Assembly (NCBI RefSeq): GCF_024349685.1
Contig: NZ_AP025944.1
Coordinates: 254,001-318,000, forward strand
Length of the DNA: 64,000 bases
DNA from: Pseudomonas sp. LRP2-20
Lineage (GTDB): Bacteria > Pseudomonadota > Gammaproteobacteria > Pseudomonadales > Pseudomonadaceae
Direction: 5' to 3'
The position numbers and the translations under genes are program-made. Every line of letters begins with the position of its first letter. The first letter of the stretch is position 1. Below the pieces are notes generated by a model. The model worked only from the letters and a program-made list of their open reading frames with translations. It did no database searches and was not told the origin of the DNA. Shown one piece after another: positions 25,806 to 33,824 of this stretch.

Positions 25806-28168
25806 CATCCGCCAGGCACCAATCTCAAAGTGCTCTGCGCCGGAATCATTCCCATCTGTGCCCGCTGGTACTTACCGTCTATATACCCCTCGGCCTGATC
25901 CGAGAAGTGTCGGTCGAACGGCACGCCACTCTGCCCGACCGGGTTGCTGGTCAGTGCCTGCCCGGCATCGGCGAAATCGATCAGGCGCCGGGTTGATGGC
26001 CCATAGGTCACTGGCCACGGCGCCGGGCCAATCTTCGCCGAGAGGTTGTTCGGCACTTCATGGGTACCAGGCGCGGCGAAGGGCCCAACGTTGAACAGCA
26101 GGTTCAGCGGCTTTTTCACCCCAAGCGGGTGGTTGTGGGTCAGGGTATGGGCCTTGCCCCACTGCCAGCTGGCCGGGTCGCTGCCCAGGCTGTCGCGCAG
26201 GTGTTTCAGGCTGTTCTGCCAAGCGCTGCGCACGACGGCGGTACGGTCGGTGCGCTGGTTGCCACCGCGTGTGTTCCACCAGGGCGAATCGGCGTCGGCG
26301 GCCAGGCGTGGCAGCGCGGCATCGATGGCGCGGGTGCTGATCAGCACCGGGAACCAGGTGTCGCCCAGCTCGTCATGCAACGCGGCGTGGGCCAGTTCGT
26401 AGAGGAACTGGTTGAACAGCGTGGCGCTGGTGGAGTCCAGCGGATAGTCACCGCGCCAGGCCGCCAGCTGTTCGACCAACTCCTTCTCCTCGTCACCCTG
26501 GGCGATCTGGCGCAAGGTCGCCAGCAGGGGGGCCAAGGTGCGCGGGCCGTAATCGCTGGTCGTATCGAGTTGCAGCGCCTGGCTGTTCTGCGTGTCCCAT
26601 TTCACCTCAGGGTTGGCCAGCTGGCGATCGAGCTGACGGCCGCGGTCGGCGAGGTTGTAGTAGCCGGGTATCGGCACCACGGCCGGTGGCTGGTAGTTGG
26701 CCGAGACGATATAGCCGCTGGCCGGGTTCTCCTGCTGTGGGTTGACGCTGAACGGGTAGAAGCCGGGTTTGTCGGCCTGGCTGCTGGCGCCATCGAGGAT
26801 GAACGCCGGGTTCACCCCGTCGGGGCGTATCGGCAGCTTCGCCGCCGCCCACCAACCGATATCGCCACGGGCATTGGCCCAGACGAAGTTCAGGCCTGGC
26901 GCCTGCACCTTGGCAGCCGCTTCGCGCATCTTGCCCAGGGTGTCGGCACGGTTCAGCTGGTAGAACCCTTCGAGGATAGGATTCTCGGTTTCGAGGAATG
27001 CCCACCACATGGCAATCGGCGTGGTCCCGGCCGTCGCGCCGAGGACCTCGTTGACGATTGGCCCATGGGCTGAGCGGCGCAGGTTGATGGTGACCGGTTG
27101 CTCGCCTTTGACCGCAATCGTCTGCTCGGTTTTTTCCAGCGTCTGCCACTGGCCGTCGATCATCACCTGGTCAGCATTGGCAGGGTTGGTCTTTTCGGCG
27201 ATGAGGTCGACGTCATCGTTCTGGAACATGGTCAGGCTCCAGCCGAAATCACGGTTGTGTCCCAGCATCGCGAACGGGTTCAGCGCCTGGAAGTAGCCGT
27301 ACAGGTTGAAATCCGGGGCCGACAGCTCGGCTTCGTACCAGACCGCGGGTACCGCAAAACTGATGTGCGGGTCGCCGGCCAGCAAGGGTTTGCCGCTGCG
27401 GGTGCGGCTGCCGGAAACGGCCCAGGCATTACTGCCTTCGAACTGGGGGATGCCGGCTTCGACCAGGGCTTCGTGGCTGGCGCGGGCCATGGTTTCGAGG
27501 CTTTGCCAGTCGGCAGCGGCCAGAGGTGTGCCCAGGGCGCCCTGCGGCTGCCAGGCGAGGTCGAAAATCTTCAGGTATTGCGGGCCAAGCTGGTCGCGGA
27601 TGTAGGTCAGCGCAGGTTCGGTGCGAAAGGCCGCAGCGAAGCTGTAGGCCAGGTAGCCGGCGATGCTCAGGGTGTCTTCGGCAGTGAATGGCCGTGGCGT
27701 GATGCCGATCAGGTCGAACTCCATCGGTTTGGGATGACTGGCCTGCCAGGCGTTGACGCCCTCGAGGTAGGCCTGCAGCGCTTGCCAGGCGGGCGATTGG
27801 TGGTCCTGGCGCTGGGCCATCAGGGCGGCTTGTTCACGGATACGCAGGCTGCGGAACAAGGTATCGGTGGGCAGCAGCTTGTCGCCCAGTATTTCCGCCA
27901 GTTCGCCACGGGCCAGGCGGCGCATGATCTCCATCTGGAACAGCCGGTCCTGCGCATGCACGTAGCCCAGGGCGCGGTACAGGTCTGCTTGGTTTTGCGC
28001 TTGCAGGTGGGGCACGCCACGGGTGTCGTAGCGCACGCTGACGGGCGCCTGCAGCCCGGCCATGGCCACCTCGCCCTCGCGCTGCGGCAGCTTGCCGTGC
28101 ACGTACCAGTAGCCGGCGCCAGCGGCCACGGCAACCACCACGGCCAACAGAGTCAGGCTGCGCTTCAT
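25805..28168 (-). CDS. Penicillin acylase-family Ntn hydrolase (possible acyl-homoserine lactone acylase)
   Basis: A 787-residue precursor of an N-terminal nucleophile amidohydrolase. After a signal or anchor segment (about 1-22) comes the alpha-subunit region (HAQDRLFQMEIMRRLARGELAE). The self-cleavage site is Gly245-Ser246 in FEGSNAWAVSGSRTRSGKPLL, making Ser246 the beta-chain nucleophile. LLAGDPHISFAVPAVWYE follows. The family hydrolyses amide bonds of penicillins, fatty-acyl amides or acyl-homoserine lactones. P. aeruginosa has an acylase of this size (HacB) not far from its spu cluster; orthology is likely but not verified. An acetyltransferase gene is divergent from it. Confidence 0.9.
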   Translation of the reverse strand: MKRSLTLLAVVVAVAAGAGYWYVHGKLPQREGEVAMAGLQAPVSVRYDTRGVPHLQAQNQADLYRALGYVHAQDRLFQMEIMRRLARGELAEILGDKLLPTDTLFRSLRIREQAALMAQRQDHQSPAWQALQAYLEGVNAWQASHPKPMEFDLIGITPRPFTAEDTLSIAGYLAYSFAAAFRTEPALTYIRDQLGPQYLKIFDLAWQPQGALGTPLAAADWQSLETMARASHEALVEAGIPQFEGSNAWAVSGSRTRSGKPLLAGDPHISFAVPAVWYEAELSAPDFNLYGYFQALNPFAMLGHNRDFGWSLTMFQNDDVDLIAEKTNPANADQVMIDGQWQTLEKTEQTIAVKGEQPVTINLRRSAHGPIVNEVLGATAGTTPIAMWWAFLETENPILEGFYQLNRADTLGKMREAAAKVQAPGLNFVWANARGDIGWWAAAKLPIRPDGVNPAFILDGASSQADKPGFYPFSVNPQQENPASGYIVSANYQPPAVVPIPGYYNLADRGRQLDRQLANPEVKWDTQNSQALQLDTTSDYGPRTLAPLLATLRQIAQGDEEKELVEQLAAWRGDYPLDSTSATLFNQFLYELAHAALHDELGDTWFPVLISTRAIDAALPRLAADADSPWWNTRGGNQRTDRTAVVRSAWQNSLKHLRDSLGSDPASWQWGKAHTLTHNHPLGVKKPLNLLFNVGPFAAPGTHEVPNNLSAKIGPAPWPVTYGPSTRRLIDFADAGQALTSNPVGQSGVPFDRHFSDQAEGYIDGKYQRAQMGMIPAQSTLRLVPGG

Positions 28169-28255
28169 CGAAACTCCTTGTGCATTCGAGCGGAAACTGT
28201 GGTCCGATCATCGACGGATTCGCGAACAGAGCATAGCCCCCTGAAAGGAGTTTCC

Positions 28256-28822
28256 ATGTCCCTCAGCGAAAAACAGAAAATGCTGACTGGTCAGCTCTAT
28301 CACGCTGGCTGCCCCGAGCTGCAGGCCGAGCAGATCGCCAACAAGCACTGGATGCACCGTTACAACAACAGCGTCGAGCTACTCAACGAGGCGCGCAATG
28401 GCCTGCTGGCCGAGCACTTCGGCCATGTCGGCGAAGGCGCGGTGATCCGCCCGCCGTTCTTCTGCGACTACGGTTACAACATCAGCGTCGGGCGCAACAC
28501 GTTCATGAACTTCAATTGCGTGATCCTCGATGTGGTGCCGGTGCGCATCGGTGATGACTGCCAGATCGGCCCCAATGTGCAGATCTACGCGGCTGACCAT
28601 CCGCTCGACCCCGAGGTCCGCCGCAGCGGGCTGGAGAGCGGGCGGCCGGTGACCATTGGCAATAATGTATGGATCGGCGGTGCGGCGATCATCCTGCCGG
28701 GGGTGACCATTGGTGACAACGCCATCGTCGGTGCCGGCAGTGTGGTGACCCGTGATGTGCCAGCGGGCGCGACGGTCATGGGTAACCCGGCGCGGGTGCG
28801 TCAGCCGGCCCAGGGGCAATAG
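28256..28822 (+). CDS. Sugar O-acetyltransferase (Maa/NodL/LacA family)
   Basis: A 188-residue hexapeptide-repeat acetyltransferase. The N-terminal Mac domain reads KQKMLTGQLYHAGCPELQAEQ, then the left-handed beta-helix has IGDDCQIGPNVQIYAADHPLDP (with the catalytic His) and IGNNVWIGGAAIILPGVTIGDNAIVGAGSVV. It transfers acetyl from acetyl-CoA to a sugar such as maltose or glucose. AAGGAG precedes the ATG at 28256; a much longer in-frame reading upstream is only a shadow of the acylase gene. The 3' end overlaps the convergent thioredoxin-like gene by 22 bases. Confidence 0.9.
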   Translation: MSLSEKQKMLTGQLYHAGCPELQAEQIANKHWMHRYNNSVELLNEARNGLLAEHFGHVGEGAVIRPPFFCDYGYNISVGRNTFMNFNCVILDVVPVRIGDDCQIGPNVQIYAADHPLDPEVRRSGLESGRPVTIGNNVWIGGAAIILPGVTIGDNAIVGAGSVVTRDVPAGATVMGNPARVRQPAQGQ

Positions 28823-29370
28823 CAACCAACCGCCAGCGTATTCGAGGCGGTGACGCTTCGGCCGGCCAGCAGGGCCTTGAGGAGTGGTTCGATGAAACTG
28901 TTGCTGGCATTGCACACCGCCCCTTCGCTGTAAGGGCCGAAGTAGGCCAGGTTGCCCTGGCGGTCCCAGATGGCCACAGCAGGGGAGGCGGGCAGGTGCT
29001 CGCTGCCGGGCAGGCTGGCAATCGGTTGCAGGCTGGCGAGGTTGGCGGGCAACTGGCCGTGGCTGCCGGGCTTTTGCACGACATGGAACGACACTCCCTG
29101 GCCGGCGAACTGGGTGATCAGATCGCCGAGGTGCTGCTGGTTGCCGACGTTGCATGGGCAGGCCGGGTCCCAGAAGTGCACTACGCGGATCGGCCCAGGG
29201 CCGGCCAGCTCGGCAGGCAGGCGCAGCTGGCTGCCGTCGAACAGCGTGGCCTGGTTGTCGAACGGACGCAGGTAGCGGGACTGGAAGGTGGAGTAGGCCT
29301 GCCAGAGCACAATGGCGCAGAGCACCAATGCGAGGCCCGCCGATATCTGTTTGATGTTTCGAATCTTCAT
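28801..29370 (-). CDS. Membrane-anchored thioredoxin-like protein with CPC motif (DUF6436-like)
   Basis: A 189-residue protein with one N-terminal membrane helix (about residues 10-28) and a periplasmic thioredoxin-like domain. The expected CxxC is replaced by a Cys-Pro-Cys in VVHFWDPACPCNVGN (Cys71, Cys73). A second CxC occurs at the C-terminus (GCYCPWAG, Cys183 and Cys185), and another Cys lies in GAVCNASNSF. The WDRQGNLAYFGPYSEG segment resembles the TlpA cis-Pro region. It is probably a periplasmic redox protein. The gene converges on the acetyltransferase with a 22-base overlap. Confidence 0.8.
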   Translation of the reverse strand: MKIRNIKQISAGLALVLCAIVLWQAYSTFQSRYLRPFDNQATLFDGSQLRLPAELAGPGPIRVVHFWDPACPCNVGNQQHLGDLITQFAGQGVSFHVVQKPGSHGQLPANLASLQPIASLPGSEHLPASPAVAIWDRQGNLAYFGPYSEGAVCNASNSFIEPLLKALLAGRSVTASNTLAVGCYCPWAG

Positions 29371-29505
29371 GAAGTTTCCGCGATCCCCGGCAAGGCCGCT
29401 CCTGCAACGGAATCGGTGGAGCTGTTCGAGAGCTGCTAGCTTGCCACGATGCGGCCAACAGCTGAATATCTCAGATCAATAGTCGCTTCGCCTTGGATGT
29501 ACCTG

Positions 29506-30432
29506 ATGCCCGCTGCCTTTCACCCCGATACCCTGCGTGCCAGCCTCGCGCCGCTGGCCAAGCGCCAGCCGTTGTCCCCGCAGGCGCAGGCCTATCAACG
29601 CTTTTATGGCTTGAACCTGCCGGCGCAAAGCTGGCTGGGCGGCTTCCAGGCGGCGGGTTTCGAGCTGGTCGGGCAAGCCTGGCTGCCTGAAAAGCCGGTC
29701 GCGACGTTGTTCCTGCTGCACGGCTACTACGACCACATGGGCCTTTATCGGCATGTGATCGAGTGGGCGCTGAAGCTCGGTTGCGCGGTGATCAGCTGCG
29801 ACCTGCCGGGCCATGGCCTGTCCAGTGGCGAGCGCGCCAACATCAGTGACTTCGCGGTGTACCAGCAGGTGCTGGAAGCGTTGTTCGAACAGGCGCGTGG
29901 CCTTGAACTACCTCGGCCCTGGCACCTCTGCGGGCAGAGCACCGGCGGCGCCATCGCCGTGGATCACCTGCTGCACCAGGGGGCGCGCAGCCCGATCGAT
30001 GGCGAGGTGATCCTGCTCGCGCCGCTGGTAAGGCCGCGCTCCTGGCGCTGGTCGAAGTTCAGCTATCGGGTGCTGCGCCACTTCGTCAACGGCATCGAGC
30101 GGCGCTTCAGCGAGAACACCAACGATCCGACGTTCCTGCCCTTCCTCGAAGCCGACCCACTGCAACCGCGGCGCTTGCCCACGGCCTGGGTCGGCGCCTT
30201 GATCGCCTGGGTAAAGCGCATCGAGGCGGCGCCGCACTGCGCGCGGCGGCCGCTTATCGTGCAGGGGGAGGCGGACGGTACGGTGGATTGGCCGCATAAC
30301 CTCGAAGTGCTCAAGGCCAAATTCAGCGAGCCGCAGATCCTGATGTTGCCCGAAGCTCGCCATCACCTGGCCAACGAGCTACCGGAAATTCGCCGGCGCT
30401 ACTTCGATTTCATCCAGCAGCGCCTGGGCTGA
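29506..30432 (+). CDS. Alpha/beta hydrolase, monoacylglycerol lipase/lysophospholipase type
   Basis: A hydrolase_4 (PldB-like) serine hydrolase of about 308 residues. Motifs: LFLLHGYYDHMGLYRHVIE, CDLPGHGLSSGERA, nucleophile GQSTGG and late His in EARHHLANE. The frame opens at an ATG at 29449, but the ATG at 29506 (MPAAFHPDTL) has GGA at a suitable distance; the start is therefore uncertain by 19 residues. No signal peptide. It converges on the DUF2059 gene with the stops touching. Confidence 0.87.
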   Translation: MPAAFHPDTLRASLAPLAKRQPLSPQAQAYQRFYGLNLPAQSWLGGFQAAGFELVGQAWLPEKPVATLFLLHGYYDHMGLYRHVIEWALKLGCAVISCDLPGHGLSSGERANISDFAVYQQVLEALFEQARGLELPRPWHLCGQSTGGAIAVDHLLHQGARSPIDGEVILLAPLVRPRSWRWSKFSYRVLRHFVNGIERRFSENTNDPTFLPFLEADPLQPRRLPTAWVGALIAWVKRIEAAPHCARRPLIVQGEADGTVDWPHNLEVLKAKFSEPQILMLPEARHHLANELPEIRRRYFDFIQQRLG

Positions 30433-31185
30433 TCACTTGAGGTCGGCGCTGTTCTGGCCCACCGCCAGGCCGGCACGCACGGCGGCCACGGCAGCCTGAT
30501 AATAGGCCTTGCCGTCCGTCGACTCGGCGAAGGTGGCGAATGCTTCCAGCTCGTCGTCAGACAGGTCGCGGTAGACATACAGCAGGGTGTTGTTCAGGTC
30601 TTCGCCGATCTGCCCCATAAGACGCTGGCGCTGGCCGTCGAGCAGGCCCTGGGCCTGGCCGGCGCCGAACAGGCCGGGGATCATCGAGCTCAGGCTGTCG
30701 GCGGCCACCCCGGCAATCGCCAGGCTGACCTCTGCGCCGGCTTCCCGGGCTGGCAGGGCCTGGGCCAGGTGACCAATGATCAGCAGGCGGTTATCGCTGG
30801 CCTGCATTTTCGGCAGGCCCTTGGCATTCTTGGCCAGTTGGTCCTTGCGCGTGGCCAGCAGTTCGGCGGCGACGATCTTGCGCCCCAGTGGCGACTGGAA
30901 GAAGGCCAGTGCCGGGGCCGGGTTGGGCAAGGTGCTGCGCAGCTTGGCCAAGGCACGGTTGTCCATCGCCTGGGCCTGGAAGCGCTGGTTGCTGTTGTTG
31001 ACCAGTGCCTGGTAAACCGCAGGCGGCAGGCTGTTGCGGTAGCGCTGCTGGGCGGCGCTCACGGCATCGGAAAAGTGGGCGCGCTGGTCGGGCCAGCCGG
31101 CGGCCTTGTACAGTTGATCGAGGCTGTCTGCCCAGACAGGCATGGTGCAGATCATCAGCAGAAGCAGGGAAAACAGACGGCGCAT
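30433..31185 (-). CDS. DUF2059 domain-containing periplasmic protein
   Basis: A 250-residue protein with a signal peptide (hydrophobic run, cut after VWA) and a helical DUF2059 domain near the C-terminus (DLSDDELEAFATFAESTDGKAYYQA). A related half-motif, ALAFFQSPLGRKIVAAE, suggests two diverged copies of the domain. Function is unknown. It is divergent from the 2OG oxygenase gene with about 115 bases between. Confidence 0.85.
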   Translation of the reverse strand: MRRLFSLLLLMICTMPVWADSLDQLYKAAGWPDQRAHFSDAVSAAQQRYRNSLPPAVYQALVNNSNQRFQAQAMDNRALAKLRSTLPNPAPALAFFQSPLGRKIVAAELLATRKDQLAKNAKGLPKMQASDNRLLIIGHLAQALPAREAGAEVSLAIAGVAADSLSSMIPGLFGAGQAQGLLDGQRQRLMGQIGEDLNNTLLYVYRDLSDDELEAFATFAESTDGKAYYQAAVAAVRAGLAVGQNSADLK

Positions 31186-31298
31186 TCAGGACTCCTGTCG
31201 GCAGGTGGCTATTGTCCTTGCCCCGGCGCCATTTTGTCGAGCAATCCGAACGCTTCTCAGCCAAGTGGCGCTGTGCGCCGACAGGGCGAATGGATATG

Positions 31299-31931
31299 AT
31301 GCGCGCCATGCACATCTCCCCTGAAAACCCGATGTTTGCGGCCGTCGTCGACGATCTGGCCACCCATGGCTGGTCGCAGCAGGCGCTCTTTTTGCCTGCC
31401 GACCTGGTGCGCGCGTTGGCGGCCGAATGCCGGCGCCGTGATGCCGAAGGCGAACTCAACCCGGCCGGGGTCGGGCGCGGTTATGCCCAGGAGGTGCGCG
31501 AGAGCATTCGCGGTGACCAGATCCAGTGGATCGACCCTGGCCAGGCCGAGGCCTGCGACCAGTATCTGGCGGCCATGGATCAGTTGCGTCAGGCCATCAA
31601 CCAGGGCCTGTTCCTGGGCCTGGAAGACTTCGAATGCCACTTCGCCCTGTACCCACCGGGGGCGTTCTACCGCCGGCACCTGGACCGCTTCCGCGACGAT
31701 GACCGACGCATGGTTTCGGCGGTGCTTTACCTCAACGAAGACTGGCAGCCGGAGGATGGCGGGCAACTGCGCATGTTCCTGGCGGATGATGTCGAGCACG
31801 ATGTGCAGCCTGTGGCGGGTTGCCTGGCGATCTTCCTTTCCGGTGAGGTGCCGCACGAGGTACTGCCGGCCAGGCGCGAGCGCCTGTCGTTGACCGGCTG
31901 GTTCCGGCGCCGTGGCAATGACCCGTTCTGA
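31299..31931 (+). CDS. 2OG-Fe(II) oxygenase (prolyl 4-hydroxylase/SM-20 type)
   Basis: A dioxygenase of about 210 residues. The iron ligands are in FYRRHLDRFRDD (His and Asp) and in GEVPHEVLPARRERLSLTGWF (distal His, and Arg for 2-oxoglutarate). VSAVLYLNEDWQPEDGGQLRMF is the conserved core strand of the family. It resembles PA0310-type SM-20 proteins that hydroxylate prolines or other residues; the target is unknown. ATGs at 31296, 31299 and 31308 are all possible starts. The 3' end overlaps the DUF523 gene by 14 bases. Confidence 0.88.
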   Translation: MRAMHISPENPMFAAVVDDLATHGWSQQALFLPADLVRALAAECRRRDAEGELNPAGVGRGYAQEVRESIRGDQIQWIDPGQAEACDQYLAAMDQLRQAINQGLFLGLEDFECHFALYPPGAFYRRHLDRFRDDDRRMVSAVLYLNEDWQPEDGGQLRMFLADDVEHDVQPVAGCLAIFLSGEVPHEVLPARRERLSLTGWFRRRGNDPF

Positions 31932-32421
31932 TCTGCCCAAGGTACTGGTGAGTGCCTGTCTGCTGGGGCAGCCGGTGCGCTATGACGGCCGGGCCAGCGG
32001 GTATCCTGACTTATTGCAGCAGTGGCAGGCCGAAGGGCGTGTAGTGCCATTGTGCCCCGAGGTGGCTGGCGGCTTGCCAACACCGCGGCCGCCGGCGGAG
32101 ATCCAGGGAGGGCAGGGCGCAAAGGTGCTCGATGGCGGGATGCAGGTGCTGACGGTGACCGGTGAGGATGTCAGTGCCGAGTTCCTGACCGGGGCGCAGC
32201 AAGCACTGGCACTGGTGCGGCTTCATGGCATCCGGGTGGCGGTGCTGAAGGCGGGCAGCCCTTCGTGTGGCAACCGCTTGATCTACGACGGCACCTTCAG
32301 TGGGGTGAAGGTGCCGGGTGAAGGCGTGACCACGGCGTTGCTGCGGCGTGAGGGGGTGCAAGTGTTCAGTGAGCTGGAGCTGGGAGAGGCCCGGTTGGCG
32401 TTAGCCGACCACTTGGTTTAA
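31918..32421 (+). CDS. DUF523 domain-containing protein
   Basis: A 167-residue protein of the DUF523/YbbK type. Features: VLVSACLLGQPVRYDG at the N-terminus, VVPLCPEVAGGLPTPRPPAEI, and VLKAGSPSCGNRLIYDGTFSG. The conserved Cys residues in these three motifs suggest a metal or cluster site. It overlaps the end of the 2OG oxygenase gene, so the two are probably co-translated. Function unknown; recent work links the family to desulfidase-like activities, which I cannot confirm here. Confidence 0.87.
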   Translation: MTRSDLPKVLVSACLLGQPVRYDGRASGYPDLLQQWQAEGRVVPLCPEVAGGLPTPRPPAEIQGGQGAKVLDGGMQVLTVTGEDVSAEFLTGAQQALALVRLHGIRVAVLKAGSPSCGNRLIYDGTFSGVKVPGEGVTTALLRREGVQVFSELELGEARLALADHLV

Positions 32422-32427
32422 TCCTGT

Positions 32428-32528
32428 GCCGGCCTCTTCGCGGGACAAGCCCGCTCCCACAGGTTCGCCACAGACCCTGAGGCTTGTGGAGTACCTGTGG
32501 GAGCGGGCTTGTCCCGCGAAGACGCCGA
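32428..32528. repeat. REP pair with GCGGGACAAGCCCGCTCCCA core
   Basis: Inverted units with one extra A in the core (GCGGGACAAG), between convergent genes. The spacer includes a second short inverted motif, CCACAGACCCTGAGGCTTGTGG. Confidence 0.9.
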
Positions 32529-32545
32529 CACAGGCTACAAAAATC

Positions 32546-33034
32546 TCACTTCCCGGCGGCAGTCTCTTGCGGGCCCTTGAACCACTTCTGTTCAAGCTCG
32601 GCTGTGCGACCGCTGTCCTTCAGCCTTTGCAGAGCATTGTTCACCGCAGTCTCGAACGCCGGGTTGTCCTTCTGGAACGGGATCACCAGTTTCTTGTCGC
32701 CGAATGCCTGGCTTACATCGAATGGGCCATCAGCCTTGGGCGACTCGCTCGATGGGATCAACGAGACGTCATACTTGCCGCTTTCCACACCCGGCAGCAC
32801 CTCCGCTGCCGTGGTTTCGACAAATTCGGCGCGCAGGTCCAGCTCACGGGCCAGATCCTGGCCAAATTCGATTTCAAAGCCGGTCAGGCGGTCGTCTTCC
32901 TTGAACGAGTACGGCTTGTTATCGGCCTGCACGGCAATGCGCAATTCGCCCCGGTCGGCGATTTCGTCTATCAGCTCGGCCTGAGCCAACGGAGTGATCA
33001 GTACTGCCAGCAGTACGCCTATGGTCGAACGCAT
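32546..33034 (-). CDS. Half-size family 3 solute-binding protein
   Basis: A 162-residue secreted protein. The signal peptide ends PLAQA, and the mature part begins ELIDEIADRGELRIAVQADNKPYSF, then GFEIEFGQDLARELDLRAEF and VLPGVESGKYDVSLIPSS: the first part of lobe 1 of a family 3 binding protein. It then jumps to DVSQAFGDKKLVIPFQKDNPAFETAVNNALQRLKDSGRTAELEQKWF, the normal C-terminus. The roughly 70 residues that make lobe 2 are absent. No frameshift is visible, so this is an in-frame condensed form. It has no transporter genes nearby and may be a sensor or chaperone-like binder. Confidence 0.85.
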   Translation of the reverse strand: MRSTIGVLLAVLITPLAQAELIDEIADRGELRIAVQADNKPYSFKEDDRLTGFEIEFGQDLARELDLRAEFVETTAAEVLPGVESGKYDVSLIPSSESPKADGPFDVSQAFGDKKLVIPFQKDNPAFETAVNNALQRLKDSGRTAELEQKWFKGPQETAAGK

Positions 33035-33261
33035 GTAAAGCCCCTTTTTCTTCAGCAGATGAGTAACTTTCGCCGCGACTTTCTTCCCCGTCGCGGTCGA
33101 GCGCAGCCTATGACCTTGAAGCCTTGGCGAGGTTTAACCCTAACCGAAAAATTTATTGCTGGGGGCCACAATTACCCCGGATGCATATTTCAACTATGGT
33201 GAATCATCGCCGCCATGGGTTTTATGGCGCTGCGTTTTCAAGTGAATCACAGGAGAAGTGA

Positions 33262-33738
33262 ATGAACAGCCTATTTTCGCGTGCTGCCGTTGCCGGTCTG
33301 CTGATGGGGGCTTCGGTTTTTGCCGGCGCCGCGGATGCCCTGAAGAGCCAGGAACCGCCCAAGGATGCCAAGGTCTTCATCGTTTCCCCGGCCAATGGCG
33401 CCACGGTCGACAAGACCTTCACCGTCAAGTTCGGCATCGAGGGCATGGAGCTCAAGCCAGCGGGTGACCAGACGCCGCATACGGGCCATCACCATTTGCT
33501 GGTGGATGTGGACAAAGCGCCAGTGGCCGACGTGCCGCTGCCGGCCAGCCTGATGCCGGCAGCCGGCACCGCGTTGCCGGCGGGGCCGCAGGTGCTGCAC
33601 TTCGGCAAGGCACAGACCGAAGCGACCATCACCCTGACACCGGGCAAGCACACCCTGCAGCTGGTGCTGGGTGACCAGTACCATGTGCCGTTCAAGCCGA
33701 GCGTCCAATCGAAAAAGATCACGGTCACTGTGAAATAG
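33262..33738 (+). CDS. DUF4399 domain-containing periplasmic protein
   Basis: A 158-residue protein with a signal peptide (cut near VFAGAA) and an immunoglobulin-like DUF4399 domain. Conserved strings are VFIVSPANGATVDKTFTVKFG, TGHHHLLVD and LQLVLGDQYHVPF; the three adjacent His suggest metal binding. AGGAGA precedes the ATG. Function unknown. It ends at a REP remnant and a bidirectional terminator shared with serA. Confidence 0.88.
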   Translation: MNSLFSRAAVAGLLMGASVFAGAADALKSQEPPKDAKVFIVSPANGATVDKTFTVKFGIEGMELKPAGDQTPHTGHHHLLVDVDKAPVADVPLPASLMPAAGTALPAGPQVLHFGKAQTEATITLTPGKHTLQLVLGDQYHVPFKPSVQSKKITVTVK

Positions 33739-33740
33739 GC

Positions 33741-33774
33741 GCAGGGCCCTTCGCGGTCAAGCCCGCTGCCACAG
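33741..33774 (+). repeat. Solo REP unit
   Basis: A single unit, CCCTTCGCGGTCAAGCCCGC then TGCCACAG, with changes in the core and no inverted partner. It lies between the DUF4399 stop and the terminator. Confidence 0.65.
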
Positions 33775-33776
33775 AC

Positions 33777-33809
33777 AAAAAAGGGAGGCCACCAGGGCCT
33801 CCCTTTTTT
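33777..33809. terminator. Bidirectional intrinsic terminator, DUF4399 gene and serA
   Basis: AAAAAAGGGAGGCC and GGCCTCCCTTTTTT form a perfect stem with a five-base loop. A-run and T-run on either side make it work for both convergent genes. Confidence 0.93.
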
Positions 33810-33824
33810 CATGCCGCTGCGAAC

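Noticed and set aside
26060..27073. 337-codon plus-strand frame opposite the Ntn acylase
   Set aside because: Shadow frame; the acylase on the other strand has clear catalytic motifs.
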